64,000 nucleotides of DNA from Limobrevibacterium gyesilva. Its GTDB lineage: Bacteria; Pseudomonadota; Alphaproteobacteria; Acetobacterales; Acetobacteraceae. How positions within the stretch are numbered: the first letter of the stretch is position 1; each line of letters begins with the position of its first letter. The stretch lies in the NCBI RefSeq assembly GCF_025989185.1, contig NZ_JAPDNT010000003.1:186001-250000 (forward strand), written 5' to 3'. Below the pieces are notes generated by a model. That model did not search any database. It saw only the letters and a list, made by a program, of their open reading frames with translations, and had not been told where the DNA came from. A program made the position numbers and the translations under genes. Shown here one piece after another: positions 33,669 to 43,390 of this stretch.

Positions 33669-34367
33669 TTACGAGGCCTGCTGTCGAGACGCGCCCTGGA
33701 TGCGGCGTTCGCCGAACAGCCTCTGACTGACCGACCGCGGCTTGGCAGCCTCGGCCGCATCCGCCGGGATGAAGGAGCTCTTGCCCCCTTCCAGCTCAAG
33801 GGGCAGGACCGTGACGCGCACGAACGCGCTCGGCCCGGAATGGATGTTCGTGCCGATGACCGGGTCGCGACCGGTCTCGAACCAAGCCTGTCCCTCGTCG
33901 ATGCGTTGCAGATGGTCGCCGACCTCCGCCATCAGGCGCCCATACAGCAGGCGGCGGAGTCCGGGGCCGCGATGCCCGTGGCGCGGCGTGGCGCTTCCGG
34001 ATTGCGACTCGATACGGTCGGCCCGCATCAGCTGCGGCGCATCCGCACCGAGCGCGGTGCGATGCGACAGCACGAGCGATGCGAGGGACGAGCCGATCAG
34101 CGGCACATCGTCCGGCATGACTTCATAGATCCAGACGAGGCCGGCACCTTCCAACGACACCGCCTCGCTCGAGAACGCGCCGTCATTCTCGCCCACCACC
34201 GTCGCGGCGTCCGCCGAGCGGAGGGTCAGGCCCCCTTGCCGCACATAGAAGAAGCGATGCGGGCCGTCCGACAGAGCAGGCGCGCTGCCATCGAGCACGA
34301 CGTCATACACGGAAATCCGCCACCGCCGCGTCGCGGGCTCCTGGTCCGGTGTCTCGCCGGCACGCAT
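33669..34367 (-). CDS. Cupin-like protein of unknown function
   Basis: This 232-residue soluble protein has two halves with cupin-like strands: RFFYVRQGGLTLRSADAATVVGENDGAFSSEAVSLEGAGLVWIYEV near the N-terminus and a second section around HSGPSAFVRVTVLPLELEGGKSSF. Metal-binding His/Glu motifs are incomplete, so an enzymatic role is uncertain. The ATG at 34367 overlaps the esterase stop (TGATG), so it is coupled to the esterase gene. No reliable family name can be given. Confidence 0.6.
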   Translation of the reverse strand: MRAGETPDQEPATRRWRISVYDVVLDGSAPALSDGPHRFFYVRQGGLTLRSADAATVVGENDGAFSSEAVSLEGAGLVWIYEVMPDDVPLIGSSLASLVLSHRTALGADAPQLMRADRIESQSGSATPRHGHRGPGLRRLLYGRLMAEVGDHLQRIDEGQAWFETGRDPVIGTNIHSGPSAFVRVTVLPLELEGGKSSFIPADAAEAAKPRSVSQRLFGERRIQGASRQQAS

Positions 34368-35242
34368 CACGCCGTGGCCTTCGTGATCGTGGCGGCCAGG
34401 ACGGGGTCCTGCGGTCGCAGATATGTCTGCAGAATATCGAAGTGGTTGTAGTTCGGCAGCACATGCACCTCCGGGTCCCAGCCATGCCGGTGCAGGTGAT
34501 GCGAATAGCGGAACGACTGGTCAATCCACTGCCACGGCTCCAGCCCGCCGACATAGATCGTGACCGGGCACTGCACCAACGGCGTCCTGCGCTCCACGTC
34601 ACGCCGGCGAACGATCTCCGGCGTGAGACGCAGTTGCTGATTCACCGTCGTGCGCATCGCCGGCTCCGGATCGTAGATGCCGCTGATGAGCACGGCGCCG
34701 CGAATGAACGACGGATCGATGCCCCGTGCACGCCAGTCCACCGCCAGGATCTCGGCACCCAGATGCGCGCCGGCCGAATGGCCGGAAAGGCTCACCCGGT
34801 TCGGATCGCCGCCATATTCGCCGATATGCCGATGCGTCCATTCCACCGCGCAGATCGCCGAGTCCGCCCCCGCGTCGAGAGTCGACTGCGGGCATAGCTC
34901 GTAGTTCACGATCACGGTGGTGATTCCATGCGCGACCAGCGCGCCGGCGATGAAGGAGAAAGCCTCCTTGTCCTGCGCACGCCAATAGCCGCCATGGAAG
35001 AACATGTGGACGGGCGACAGCGCATCGCCCGTTCGTTCAGCGGGAAAGATGTCCACCTTGCGCAGCGGATGATCGCCATAGGCGATGTCTGCCGCCATCC
35101 GCAGACTGGTCCGGGCCGCTTGGTTGGCCGGCTCCCGCAGCACCCGGTATTCCGCGAAATTCGGGAAGGCGCGTTGCGGGTTGTACTGAAACTCGTGCTC
35201 CTCCTCGGTCAGGCCTGACCAGATCGGCGTCCGTTCGCTCAT
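34367..35242 (-). CDS. Alpha/beta hydrolase, arylformamidase/esterase type
   Basis: This 291-residue hydrolase has the oxyanion motif HGGYW (83-87), nucleophile elbow GHSAG with S156, and a late YNHFDI histidine near residue 274. The HGGYWRAQDKE and NYELCPQSTL segments are typical of kynurenine-formamidase-like carboxylesterases. AAGGGA precedes the ATG at 35240-35242. It forms a two-gene unit with the downstream cupin-like protein. Tryptophan degradation is not supported by neighbours, so the physiological ester or amide is unknown. Confidence 0.8.
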   Translation of the reverse strand: MSERTPIWSGLTEEEHEFQYNPQRAFPNFAEYRVLREPANQAARTSLRMAADIAYGDHPLRKVDIFPAERTGDALSPVHMFFHGGYWRAQDKEAFSFIAGALVAHGITTVIVNYELCPQSTLDAGADSAICAVEWTHRHIGEYGGDPNRVSLSGHSAGAHLGAEILAVDWRARGIDPSFIRGAVLISGIYDPEPAMRTTVNQQLRLTPEIVRRRDVERRTPLVQCPVTIYVGGLEPWQWIDQSFRYSHHLHRHGWDPEVHVLPNYNHFDILQTYLRPQDPVLAATITKATA

Positions 35243-35615
35243 TGTCGTCCCTTCACACTCGATATCCTGGCCAGCTTGCATGGCGCCCGCGTCTCTTCAA
35301 GAAACCGTGTGCGGGAATCCGATCCGGCAGCGTGCAGCACAATTCCCGGTCTGGTCAGTCTGGCGCGGTCCCTCGCGGGGCCAGATAGCGCCAACCAATA
35401 TCATCCAATGACAATCATTCGCGAAGCAATTTCTAGCCGGCAGCGCCCAGAACCATCGCGCCGGCAATCGCCCGTTCACCTGCCGCCCCCCGGTTCCTGC
35501 GGTCTGGCTCGTCGGGCTCGGCGGCGGATCGGGCCTGACCCAGGGCGGCCAACTCTGTTGCGAAGTCTTGTCGATTCTGTAAGTCTCTCCACTTGAGCTC
35601 AGCGGCAGAGCGATA
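35243..35615. other. Intergenic stretch between the esterase and a GntR regulator gene
   Basis: About 370 bp holds the divergent promoters of the esterase unit (minus) and the GntR gene (plus). No convincing gene is present. TGACAATCATTCGCG at 35409-35423 resembles half of a Fur-type box but is far from both genes. A modestly AT-rich stretch (35395-35435) is the likeliest promoter area. Confidence 0.4.
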
Positions 35616-36320
35616 ATGTTGGGAATGTCAGGTCAGGCGATCGAAACCGGGGGTTCGCGTAGCAAGTCGGACGCGGATGGCCAGGCCATCTACCGCAGCC
35701 TCAAGGAGTTGATCGCGGGCGGCCGGATGCCCGCAGGCGCCCGGCTGCCGACCGAGCGTGCATTGGCGACGCAATTCCGGGCAGCGCGCAATACGGTTCG
35801 CAAGACGATGAACCAATTGGCGGACGAAGGGCTCGTCATTCGCCATGTCGGTCGCGGCACCTTCGTGGCTGAAGCGGCGGCGCCGCGTTCGGGCCCGGAC
35901 TACAGCCTGGACGAGTTGCTGGAAGCCCGCCTCCTGTTCGAGCCCGCACTCGTGGACCTCGTCGTCGAGCGTGCAACGGAGTCGGATCTCGCAGGGTTGT
36001 CGCACCACCTCCACACGCTTCGTGCCGCCGAGACCTGGACGGAGTTCAAGGAAGCGAAATACGCGCTGCATCTCGCCATCGTCCGTGCAGCGAAGAACCG
36101 TTTCCTCGAAGGCGTGTTCGAAAGCATCATCCTCTCCCGGCGGCGTTCCGGCTGGGGACGCCCCGGCGGCCGCCCCATTGCGGTGAGTGCGGTGCGGGAG
36201 ACGGCGGTGCGCGACAACGCCGCGATCATCGACGCGCTTCGCCAGCGCGACCGCACCGCGGCGCGCGAACTCATCCGCACCTACCTGTTGCGCACCCTGT
36301 TGTCAGTCGGCGGCAGTTGA
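35616..36320 (+). CDS. GntR-family (FadR/FCD) transcriptional regulator
   Basis: This 234-residue regulator has a GntR winged helix (IYRSLKELIAGGRMPAGARLPTERALATQF...NTVRKTMNQLADEGLV, about 25-75) and an FCD domain (LDELLEARLLFEPALVDLVVERAT, YALHLAIVRAAKNRFLEGVFE, DNAAIIDALRQRDRTAARELIRTYL). It faces the convergent eight-gene transporter/enolase operon, whose last stop is 16 bp from its own. FCD regulators commonly sense the sugar acid or organic acid degraded by neighbouring genes, so this one probably controls that operon. Confidence 0.86.
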   Translation: MLGMSGQAIETGGSRSKSDADGQAIYRSLKELIAGGRMPAGARLPTERALATQFRAARNTVRKTMNQLADEGLVIRHVGRGTFVAEAAAPRSGPDYSLDELLEARLLFEPALVDLVVERATESDLAGLSHHLHTLRAAETWTEFKEAKYALHLAIVRAAKNRFLEGVFESIILSRRRSGWGRPGGRPIAVSAVRETAVRDNAAIIDALRQRDRTAARELIRTYLLRTLLSVGGS

Positions 36321-36335
36321 TTCACGCGGCTGGAT

Positions 36336-37196
36336 CTAGCGCCGGTCCAGCTTCTGCTGCAGCGCCCGTCCGATCAGCATCAGCCCCAGCGCCGTCGTCA
36401 GGATCGCCAGACCCGGGAACGCCGACACCCAGGGCGCCAGGATGATGTAGTCCTTCCCCTGCTGCAGGATCGCCCCCCAATCCGGCGTCGGCGGCTGCAC
36501 GCCCAACCCGAGGAAGCCAAGCGCCGCCTGGATCTGCAGCACCAGCGGGAACAGGATCACGTACTGAACGAGAACCAGCGGCAGGACATTGCGCAGGATA
36601 TGGCGGAACAGGATGGTCGGGCCGGACAGCCCGATGCTGCGCGCGGCCTCCACATAGGTCTGCCCGGCTTCGGCCAGGGCGCCGGCCCGCGCGATACGGA
36701 AGAACACCGGCATGTAGACGACACCAAGCGCCAGCACCAGGTTGATCGTCTTCGGCCCCAGTATGCCGGTGACCATGATGCCCAGGACAACGGGCGGAAA
36801 GCTCAGCACGACATCCACCAGCCGGCCCAACGCCATGTCCGCCCGGCCGGCGACGAACCCGGAGATCAGTCCGAGCGAAGCCCCCACGAGCGCCGAGAGC
36901 AGCAGCGCCCCGGCGCAGATCGACAGCGTGACCCGCGTGCCGTGGACGACGCGCGCAAACACGTCGCGCCCGACATCATCGGTTCCAAACAGATGCGCCA
37001 TCGAGGGCGGCGAAAGCGCCTGCTCCACATTGACCGTGAGCGGCGATTGCCCCGCGAAGAGCGCCGGGATCAATGCCACGAGCGCCACGAACGCCAGCAG
37101 CAGCACGCCGAAGGCAAGCCCGGGCTGCCGCCGCAATCGGCGAAGTGCGGCCATGGATGCGGCGTGGGAGGTCACGGTTGAACCGGCGCTGGTCAT
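36336..37196 (-). CDS. Peptide/nickel-type ABC importer permease (DppC family)
   Basis: This 286-residue permease has an N-terminal cytosolic tail, a first helix (FGVLLLAFVALVALIPAL), the DppC motif HLFGTDDVGRDVFARVVHGTRVTL, and the EAA coupling loop YVEAARSIGLSGPTILFRHILRNVLP. It is the last gene of the minus-strand operon that begins with the enolase-superfamily gene at 44513. It pairs with the DppB-type permease 7 bp upstream. Confidence 0.9.
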   Translation of the reverse strand: MTSAGSTVTSHAASMAALRRLRRQPGLAFGVLLLAFVALVALIPALFAGQSPLTVNVEQALSPPSMAHLFGTDDVGRDVFARVVHGTRVTLSICAGALLLSALVGASLGLISGFVAGRADMALGRLVDVVLSFPPVVLGIMVTGILGPKTINLVLALGVVYMPVFFRIARAGALAEAGQTYVEAARSIGLSGPTILFRHILRNVLPLVLVQYVILFPLVLQIQAALGFLGLGVQPPTPDWGAILQQGKDYIILAPWVSAFPGLAILTTALGLMLIGRALQQKLDRR

Positions 37197-37203
37197 CGGG
37201 CCC

Positions 37204-38148
37204 TCACGTCAGCCGAACACGCGGGTCGATCACCCGATACAGCAGATCGACGATGAGATTCACCACCATCGCCACAACCACGACGATCATCAACGCGGCC
37301 TGCAACACCGGGTAGTCGCGGGTTTCGATGGAAGACAGCAACAGCCGCCCAAGCCCCGGCAGCGCGAACAGACTTTCGATGATCACCGCCCCGCCCAGAA
37401 TCTGAATCAGGATCAGGCCCATGAACGTGACCAGCGGGATCGCCACGTTGCGCAGCACATGCTTGAAGAACACCATGCGCAGCGGTACGCCTTTGGCGAT
37501 CGCCGTGCGCACATATTCCTGGTGGAAGGCGGACACCACGCTCTGATGCACGAACTGGCTGTAGGCGGCGGCCTGCAGAATGCCCAGGCTCACGATGGGC
37601 AGGGCCAGGATGCTGAGATTGTCCACGATCGACTGTCTCGGCGACGTGTACAGCAACGGCGGTGACCAATCGAACACGGTGGAGACGCCCACCAGCAGCA
37701 TGAGCCCGACCCAGAAGACCGGAGCGGCCAGGCCGAGCAGGTTGAAGACCTGGATGAGGCTGCTCGGCCAACGCCCCTCGTAGATCCCGGCCAGAACGCC
37801 CAGCGGAACGCCGACCGCGGTCGCGATGGCAACCGTCATCAGGCTGAGCTGCAGCGTCACCAGCACCGCATCGCCGAGCATCTGCGCCACCGGCTGCCCA
37901 CGCGTCCAGCTCGTGCCCAGATCGCCCGACAACATCCGCCCGAGCCATCCGAGATACTGGGAGTACATCGGCTGGTCGAGGCCGAAGAACGCCCGCAATG
38001 CCTGCGCCGCCGTGGGATCGCTCGTCTGGCCCAGCATCTGGGCGACGACGTCCCCCGGCACGCTGCGCGTCAGCACGAAGATGACGCCGGACGCCAGCAG
38101 GGCCGTGAATATGGATGCCGCAAATCGCCGCACGAGATAGCCAACCAT
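37204..38148 (-). CDS. Peptide/nickel-type ABC importer permease (DppB family)
   Basis: This 314-residue permease begins MVGYLVRRFAASIFTALLASG, the typical DppB start, and has GDLGTSWTRGQPV and the coupling loop EYVRTAIAKGVPLRMVFFKHVLRNVAIP. Six helices are visible, and it ends DPRVRLT as usual for the family. The start at 38148 is preferred over an ATG ten codons upstream because of this match. It lies between the binding-protein and DppC genes. Confidence 0.9.
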   Translation of the reverse strand: MVGYLVRRFAASIFTALLASGVIFVLTRSVPGDVVAQMLGQTSDPTAAQALRAFFGLDQPMYSQYLGWLGRMLSGDLGTSWTRGQPVAQMLGDAVLVTLQLSLMTVAIATAVGVPLGVLAGIYEGRWPSSLIQVFNLLGLAAPVFWVGLMLLVGVSTVFDWSPPLLYTSPRQSIVDNLSILALPIVSLGILQAAAYSQFVHQSVVSAFHQEYVRTAIAKGVPLRMVFFKHVLRNVAIPLVTFMGLILIQILGGAVIIESLFALPGLGRLLLSSIETRDYPVLQAALMIVVVVAMVVNLIVDLLYRVIDPRVRLT

Positions 38149-38213
38149 CAGCTCTGGCGCTCCGGGTATTGCAAGCAAGAAGGTTGGGGGCGGTCACCGC
38201 CCCCAACCCGCGG

Positions 38214-39812
38214 CTACGACGCCAGGTAGGTGCGCGCCAGGCCGTAATACCAGCCGGTGGGATGCTGGACGTAGTTCTTCACCCGCTCGCCGCGGACCGT
38301 GATGTGGTCCGCGCTGAACAACATGACCGTGGGCACCGATCGCGCCATCTCCTGCTGGAACCGCGCATAGATCGCCTTGCGCTTCGCCAGCTCGCTTTCC
38401 GCCCGCCCCTCGTCCAGCAGCTTGCTGGCGAGCTCGTCCTTCCAGTTGCGGAAATCCGCACCTTCCGGCGCCATGTGGAAATGCCGGTAGAACAGCAGGT
38501 TCGGGTCTGGCTGCGTCGACCAGTCGTTGAAGGTCAGGCCCATCTGTTTGGACTGGAAGTTCTTCACCCACACGCCGAGCTCGATGCGCTGGATGTTGAG
38601 CTTGATCCCGATCTTGCCGAGCTGCTCGCGCAGCGCCAGCGCCGCCGGGTCCATCCAGTCATAGCCGATGATCGTGGTCAGGTTCAGGTCCAGCCCGTTC
38701 GGGTGGCCGGCATCGGCCAGCAGCTTGCGTGCCTTGTCCAGGTCCTGCTTCTGGTTCGGCAATTGATCGATGGGTACGCCCCAAAGGTCCTGCATGCCCG
38801 CAACCATGGTGCCGATGACTTTGCCCAGGCCGCCGACCGAGGCGCGCATGATTTCGGCCTTGTCGACGGCCAGCGAGATCGCCTGGCGAACCCGCTCGTC
38901 CGACAGCGGCCCGTATTCGAGGCCGAGATCGAGGGCCTTCTGGTTCAGCGAAGGCCACCGTTCGACGAACAGGCCGCGCTGCCCTTCCACCTGCTGCACG
39001 TCCTGCGGCCGCGCCACTACCGCGAGGTCGATGCGCCGGTTGCGCAGGCCCACGAGCATGCCGGAGCTGTTGGGCAGGAAGATGAAGTTGACCTGATCGA
39101 GATATGGCAGCCCCGGTTCCCAGTAGTCCGGGTTGCGCGCCAGCACCAGGTTGCTGTTCGGCTTGAACTCCGCGAGCTTGAACGGCCCGGTGCCGACGCT
39201 GATCTGGTTCAGCTTGGTGCCGGCATCGGCCGCGTCGAAATATCCCGCCGGCACCACGCCGCCGTACTTGTTGCCGAGCGTCATCGGCAGGGCGGCATTG
39301 GGTTGGCTCAGCTTGATCGTCACGGTCGCGTCGTCGGTGGCTTCCACCGACTGGATCACCGCGAAATCGCCGGCGCCGGGCGAGCCGTTCTTCGGATCGC
39401 GGATGTAGTTGTAGCTGTAGGCGACGTCCTTCGCCGTCATCGTCTGGCCGGTGTGGAACTTCACGCCTTTGCGCAGCTTCACCGTGTAGGCCAGCTTGTC
39501 CGGCGACAGGTCGTAGGACTCGGCCAGCAGCGGGACCGCTTGCCCGTCCGAGCCTTCGTAGAACAGGCCCTGATACAGCAGCACGGTCACGCGGATGCGC
39601 GCATCCGCGGCCTGGTGGAACGGGTCGAGCCCCGGCGGCTCCAGCAGCAGGCCCATGGTCAGGGTTCCGCCCTTGCGCGCGTCAGCCGCCGCCGGACCGT
39701 ACAGCTCGCTGGCATGGGCCGGCGCAACACCGATGCCACCCAGTGCGGCAAGGCCGAACAGTGACAGCGCCGTGCGCCGGGTCAGACCGGCGGGCAGTTC
39801 ATGATCATGCAT
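38214..39812 (-). CDS. Peptide-type ABC substrate-binding protein (SBP_bac_5)
   Basis: This 532-residue periplasmic protein has a Tat-like signal (TRRTALSLFGLAALGG, cleavage near AHA-SE) and the SBP_bac_5 signature LRKGVKFHTGQTMTAKDVAYSYNY (about residue 110-135), followed by large lobes typical of cluster-C binding proteins. GGAGG lies 8 bases before the ATG at 39812; a TTG just before it was rejected. Members bind peptides, opines, sugars or sugar acids. The neighbouring enolase-superfamily and epimerase genes favour a small polyhydroxy or amino acid derivative over peptides. Confidence 0.88.
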   Translation of the reverse strand: MHDHELPAGLTRRTALSLFGLAALGGIGVAPAHASELYGPAAADARKGGTLTMGLLLEPPGLDPFHQAADARIRVTVLLYQGLFYEGSDGQAVPLLAESYDLSPDKLAYTVKLRKGVKFHTGQTMTAKDVAYSYNYIRDPKNGSPGAGDFAVIQSVEATDDATVTIKLSQPNAALPMTLGNKYGGVVPAGYFDAADAGTKLNQISVGTGPFKLAEFKPNSNLVLARNPDYWEPGLPYLDQVNFIFLPNSSGMLVGLRNRRIDLAVVARPQDVQQVEGQRGLFVERWPSLNQKALDLGLEYGPLSDERVRQAISLAVDKAEIMRASVGGLGKVIGTMVAGMQDLWGVPIDQLPNQKQDLDKARKLLADAGHPNGLDLNLTTIIGYDWMDPAALALREQLGKIGIKLNIQRIELGVWVKNFQSKQMGLTFNDWSTQPDPNLLFYRHFHMAPEGADFRNWKDELASKLLDEGRAESELAKRKAIYARFQQEMARSVPTVMLFSADHITVRGERVKNYVQHPTGWYYGLARTYLAS

Positions 39813-39908
39813 CAACGTATCCTCCCATCCGTCGGCCGCCGAGGCACCGACTTGGCTTGAACGCGCGTTTGCAGCAGATGACCCGGCGGTCGCGCATGAA
39901 CAGACGGC

Positions 39909-40367
39909 CTATTCGCGATAGGCAAACGTGAATTCGATCTCGACGGCAGCATTGCGCGGAAGTTCGGCCACACCCACAGCCGACCGCGCGTGCCGCCCGC
40001 GCTCCTCGAAAATCTGCAGCAGCAGCTCCGAAGCGGCGTCAAGCACCTTCGGCTGATCGTTGAAGCCGGAGGCCGATGCGACATAGCCGTTCACCCGCAA
40101 GACCTGCTCGACCTGATCCAGCGTGCCGATCGCGTCACGCAGGCAGGCAAGCCCTTGCAGCACGCATACCTGCGCCTGCGACCTGGCGGTTTCGAGATCG
40201 ACGTCCGCGCCCACCTTGCCGAAAACCCGCACCTCGCCATCGACTTTCGGAAGCTGCCCCGCGACATAGGCAACCCCGCGATGCAACGTGACCGGCGTAT
40301 ATTTGAAGGACGGTGCGGCCGCTTGCGGAAGAACGAGCCCAAGCCGGGCCAGACGTTGATTGATCAT
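39909..40367 (-). CDS. RidA/YjgF-family protein
   Basis: This 152-residue Rid-superfamily protein has YVAGQLPKVDGEV, GLACLRDAIGTLDQVEQVLRVNGYV and the active-site segment R128-S-A-V...VEIEF, with the arginine and a glutamate (about 143) that RidA uses to hydrolyse reactive enamines and imines. The N-terminus is longer than housekeeping RidA (MINQRLARLGLVLPQ), as in pathway-specific paralogues. It overlaps the epimerase stop by 4 bp. Its inclusion suggests an imine or enamine intermediate in the pathway encoded by this operon. Confidence 0.85.
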   Translation of the reverse strand: MINQRLARLGLVLPQAAAPSFKYTPVTLHRGVAYVAGQLPKVDGEVRVFGKVGADVDLETARSQAQVCVLQGLACLRDAIGTLDQVEQVLRVNGYVASASGFNDQPKVLDAASELLLQIFEERGRHARSAVGVAELPRNAAVEIEFTFAYRE

Positions 40368-41347
40368 GGTGATGCATCATCCTGTTGCAGCAATGCGCGG
40401 ACGAGCGCGGAAAGATCGTGCTTCGCCGTGAAGGACACGTCGGCACGCAGGCGCGCGCCGGAAATGAGCGGGAACAGGATCGCAGGCACGGTCGGGACCA
40501 TCTCGACGGCCAGGCCGGGCCGGCATTCCCGTGCCGCGCGCACGATCTGGCTCGCCGCCGCGCTGAAGCCCTCGAGGTTGTAGACCGCTTGCAGCGGCCC
40601 CGCATGCCGCAGAACGGCAACGACGGCGTCGCCGACATCGCCGGCATACATCAGGTCGATCGGGTGATCGTGAAATTCCAGGCGGTACGGCGCATCCGCC
40701 CCGGCGGCCCGAAACAGACCCGCGAGCGCGGCCGCGGCACCCTGATACCAAAGACCGGGGCCGAGAATAAGCGGCAGGCGCAGGCCGACGACGGACATGC
40801 CGTACCGGCGAACGTGGTAGCGCGCGAGTTCCTCCGCCAGAGTCTTCGTCAGGCCGTACATCGTCGTCGGCGCCACCGGCGCATCCTCGTCCACCGGCTG
40901 CGCCGCATAGCTTTCCGCGGGACCGTAGACGACGGTCGAGCTGGTCCAGACGACCCGGCCGATGCCGGCCTCGCGCGCGGCGTCGAGCAGCTTTCCGAAA
41001 CCCAGCACATTGACGCCCATCGCGGCGTCGGCCTCGGCCTCTCCGGAGCGCATCAAGCCGACGCGGCCGACACCATGCGCCGCGCAGGAGACGACGGCGT
41101 CCGCCCGCGCGCCGTGCAGCGCCGCGCGCAGCGCAGCGCGTGATTCCACCGTGCCGGTGAACTCGTCGAACGCGCCGGCGACATCGGCCAGGCGGTCCTC
41201 GGCCATCGGCGGGCCGAACAGTTGCGGCCGTGCGCCGGCCGCGATCAGCGCGCGCACCACATGCGATCCGACGAAGCCGCGGCCACCGACAACGAAGACC
41301 CGCTTGCCCGCAAGGCGCGTGGGAGGTGAGTCAGAAAGCGAGGTCAT
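40364..41347 (-). CDS. NAD(P)-dependent epimerase/dehydratase (extended SDR)
   Basis: This 327-residue extended SDR has the cofactor loop GGRGFVGSH at 21-29, TSSTVVYGP carrying the catalytic serine/threonine, and Y-G-L-T-K. The sequence is sugar-epimerase-like, but uronate or sugar-acid dehydrogenases share the fold. The start overlaps the upstream DppF gene by 17 bp, and the 3' end overlaps RidA by 4 bp, so expression is tightly coupled to transport. Confidence 0.85.
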   Translation of the reverse strand: MTSLSDSPPTRLAGKRVFVVGGRGFVGSHVVRALIAAGARPQLFGPPMAEDRLADVAGAFDEFTGTVESRAALRAALHGARADAVVSCAAHGVGRVGLMRSGEAEADAAMGVNVLGFGKLLDAAREAGIGRVVWTSSTVVYGPAESYAAQPVDEDAPVAPTTMYGLTKTLAEELARYHVRRYGMSVVGLRLPLILGPGLWYQGAAAALAGLFRAAGADAPYRLEFHDHPIDLMYAGDVGDAVVAVLRHAGPLQAVYNLEGFSAAASQIVRAARECRPGLAVEMVPTVPAILFPLISGARLRADVSFTAKHDLSALVRALLQQDDASP

Positions 41348-42338
41348 CGCGGATGCATGCCTTGAAATGTCCAGGTGCCTTCTCCCGCAGGGCGGGTCTC
41401 GTCTCCGCGCAGGCGCCGATGGCGAACGGGCAGCGCGTGCGGAACACGCAGCCCGATGGCGGATTGCTCGGGCTGGGAATCTCTCCGGCCAGTTCCAGCC
41501 GGGTGCCGCCGCGATGCCGCCCGGGTGCGGCCTGCATCAGCGCAACGGTGTACGGATGGGCCGGATGCGCATACAGCGTCGCCGTCGGCGCCATTTCCAT
41601 CACCCGGCCGAGATACAGCACCAGGACCCGGTCGGCGATGACCTCCACCACCGAGAGATCATGGCTGATGAACAGCAGCGACAGGCCGAACGACTGCTGG
41701 AGATCCTGCAGCAGGTTGATCACGTCCGCCTGCACGGACACGTCCAGCGCCGAGACCGGCTCGTCGGCCACGATGAATTTCGGTTGCGACGCCAGCGCCC
41801 GCGCGATGGCGATGCGTTGCCGCTGGCCGCCGGAAAACGCGCGCGGATAGCGATGAAGATGCTCAGCCGTCAGGCCGACCTGCGTGAGCAGAGCGGCGGC
41901 GGCGTCCCGCGCCGCCGTCCCGTGCAGGCCGCGATGCAGGCGCAGCGGCTCGACCAGCGCGTCGCCGATGGTCATCCGTGGATTAAGGCTGGCGAACGGG
42001 TCCTGGAATATCATCTGCATGTTGCGCCGGAAGTGACGCAACGCCCCGTCGGGCATCGCCGACAGGTTCTCGCCGGCGAATTCGAGCGTGCCGGCGGTCG
42101 GCTCGATCAGACGCAGAAGCAGGCGGCCGAGCGTGGATTTGCCCGACCCGGACTCGCCCACCACGCCCAGCACTTCGCCCTGCTCGATATCGAGCGAGAC
42201 GTCATCCACGGCGCGAACCGGCTTTGGGGCTTTCGCAAACAGACCGCCGCTTGCCCCGAACGCCTTCGACAACCCGCGGGCGCGCACCAGCGGCACGGCA
42301 CTCGCCTGCGGACCCGCCGCGTTCGCGTGTGCGCTCAC
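41331..42338 (-). CDS. Oligopeptide-type ABC importer ATPase (DppF/OppF family)
   Basis: This 335-residue ATPase has Walker A GESGSGKS at 61-68, the Q-loop [12 protein letters not shown], signature FSGGQRQR, Walker B FIVADEP and the C-terminal oligopeptide-transporter zinc-like cysteine region ([19 protein letters not shown]). It overlaps the DppD gene by 4 bp and the epimerase gene by 17 bp. With DppD it forms the ATPase pair of the importer encoded in this operon. Confidence 0.9.
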   Translation of the reverse strand: MSAHANAAGPQASAVPLVRARGLSKAFGASGGLFAKAPKPVRAVDDVSLDIEQGEVLGVVGESGSGKSTLGRLLLRLIEPTAGTLEFAGENLSAMPDGALRHFRRNMQMIFQDPFASLNPRMTIGDALVEPLRLHRGLHGTAARDAAAALLTQVGLTAEHLHRYPRAFSGGQRQRIAIARALASQPKFIVADEPVSALDVSVQADVINLLQDLQQSFGLSLLFISHDLSVVEVIADRVLVLYLGRVMEMAPTATLYAHPAHPYTVALMQAAPGRHRGGTRLELAGEIPSPSNPPSGCVFRTRCPFAIGACAETRPALREKAPGHFKACIRDDLAF

Positions 42339-43390
42339 AGCGTGATCTCGCGCCAGCGGCGGCAGCGCGTGACGTGCTGCGCCGTCACCGGCTCAAGCAC
42401 CGGCTCCGCCGCCATGCAGGCCGCGGTCGCGAAGCCACAGCGCGGGTGAAACCGGCACCCTGCCGGCGGTGCGAGCGGGCTCGGCAGGCCGCCGGGGATC
42501 GATTGCAGGCGGCGGCGCGTTCCGCCCGCGTGCGCCCCTCCATGCGGCGTGCAATCAAGCAGCGCCCGCGTGTACGGATGCCGCGGGTGCTCGAGCACGT
42601 CCGCTGTCGTGCCCTGCTCGACGATCTGGCTGGCATACATCACCGCCACCTGGTCGGCGATCTCCTCGACCAGCTTCAGATCATGCGTGACGAAGATCAT
42701 CGCCATGTTCCGTTCGCGCTGCAGACGCCGCAGCAACGTGATGATCTGCGCCTGGATCGTGACGTCCAGCGCCGTGGTCGGCTCGTCGGCAATCAGCAGC
42801 CGGGGATCGCAGGCCAGCGCGATCGCGATCATCACCCGCTGGCGCATCCCGCCGGAGAGCTGGTGCGGATAGGCGTCGACACGGGTGTCCGGATCGTTGA
42901 TGCCAACCTGACGCAGCAGTTCGATGGCCTGGGCCCGCGCCTCGTGGCGAGAGGCGCCCTTGTGGATGCGAATGGGCTCGGCGATCTGCTCGCCTACGGG
43001 AAACACCGGATTGAGGCTGGACATCGGGTCCTGGAAGATCATGGCGATCTCGCGGCCGCGCAGCTTGGCCATTTCGGCCTCGGACAAGGCCAGCAGATCG
43101 ATCACCAGCCCATTGCGGCCGCGGAAGAGAATGCTGCCGCCCGCGACACGGCCGGGCGTACGGGCGAGCAGCCGCATCACGGTCAGGCCGGTGACGGATT
43201 TGCCGGAGCCCGACTCGCCGACAATGGCCAGGGTCTGGCCGTCGGCAACACGCAGCGTCACCCCGTTGACGGCGCGCACGATGCCGGCATCGGTGTCGAA
43301 ATACGTCTTGAGATCGGCGATATCCAGCACCGTCCCTGCAGGGACGTCATCCTCCCCCCGCGCCGCGCCGGGCGAGTCAGCGAACGGCAT
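42335..43390 (-). CDS. Oligopeptide-type ABC importer ATPase (DppD/OppD family)
   Basis: This 351-residue ATPase has Walker A GESGSGKS at 58-65, Q-loop [12 protein letters not shown], signature LSGGMRQR, Walker B LLIADEP followed by [11 protein letters not shown], and the C-terminal [18 protein letters not shown] cluster. The chosen ATG at 43390 lies inside the end of the enolase-superfamily gene (14-bp overlap); longer starts exist but add residues unlike the family. It is the second gene of the operon. Confidence 0.88.
   Translation of the reverse strand: MPFADSPGAARGEDDVPAGTVLDIADLKTYFDTDAGIVRAVNGVTLRVADGQTLAIVGESGSGKSVTGLTVMRLLARTPGRVAGGSILFRGRNGLVIDLLALSEAEMAKLRGREIAMIFQDPMSSLNPVFPVGEQIAEPIRIHKGASRHEARAQAIELLRQVGINDPDTRVDAYPHQLSGGMRQRVMIAIALACDPRLLIADEPTTALDVTIQAQIITLLRRLQRERNMAMIFVTHDLKLVEEIADQVAVMYASQIVEQGTTADVLEHPRHPYTRALLDCTPHGGAHAGGTRRRLQSIPGGLPSPLAPPAGCRFHPRCGFATAACMAAEPVLEPVTAQHVTRCRRWREITL

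Noticed and set aside
35409-35423. TGACAATCATTCGCG as a second Fur box
   Set aside because: Only a partial match, about 170-190 bp from either flanking gene, and neither gene has an iron-related function.
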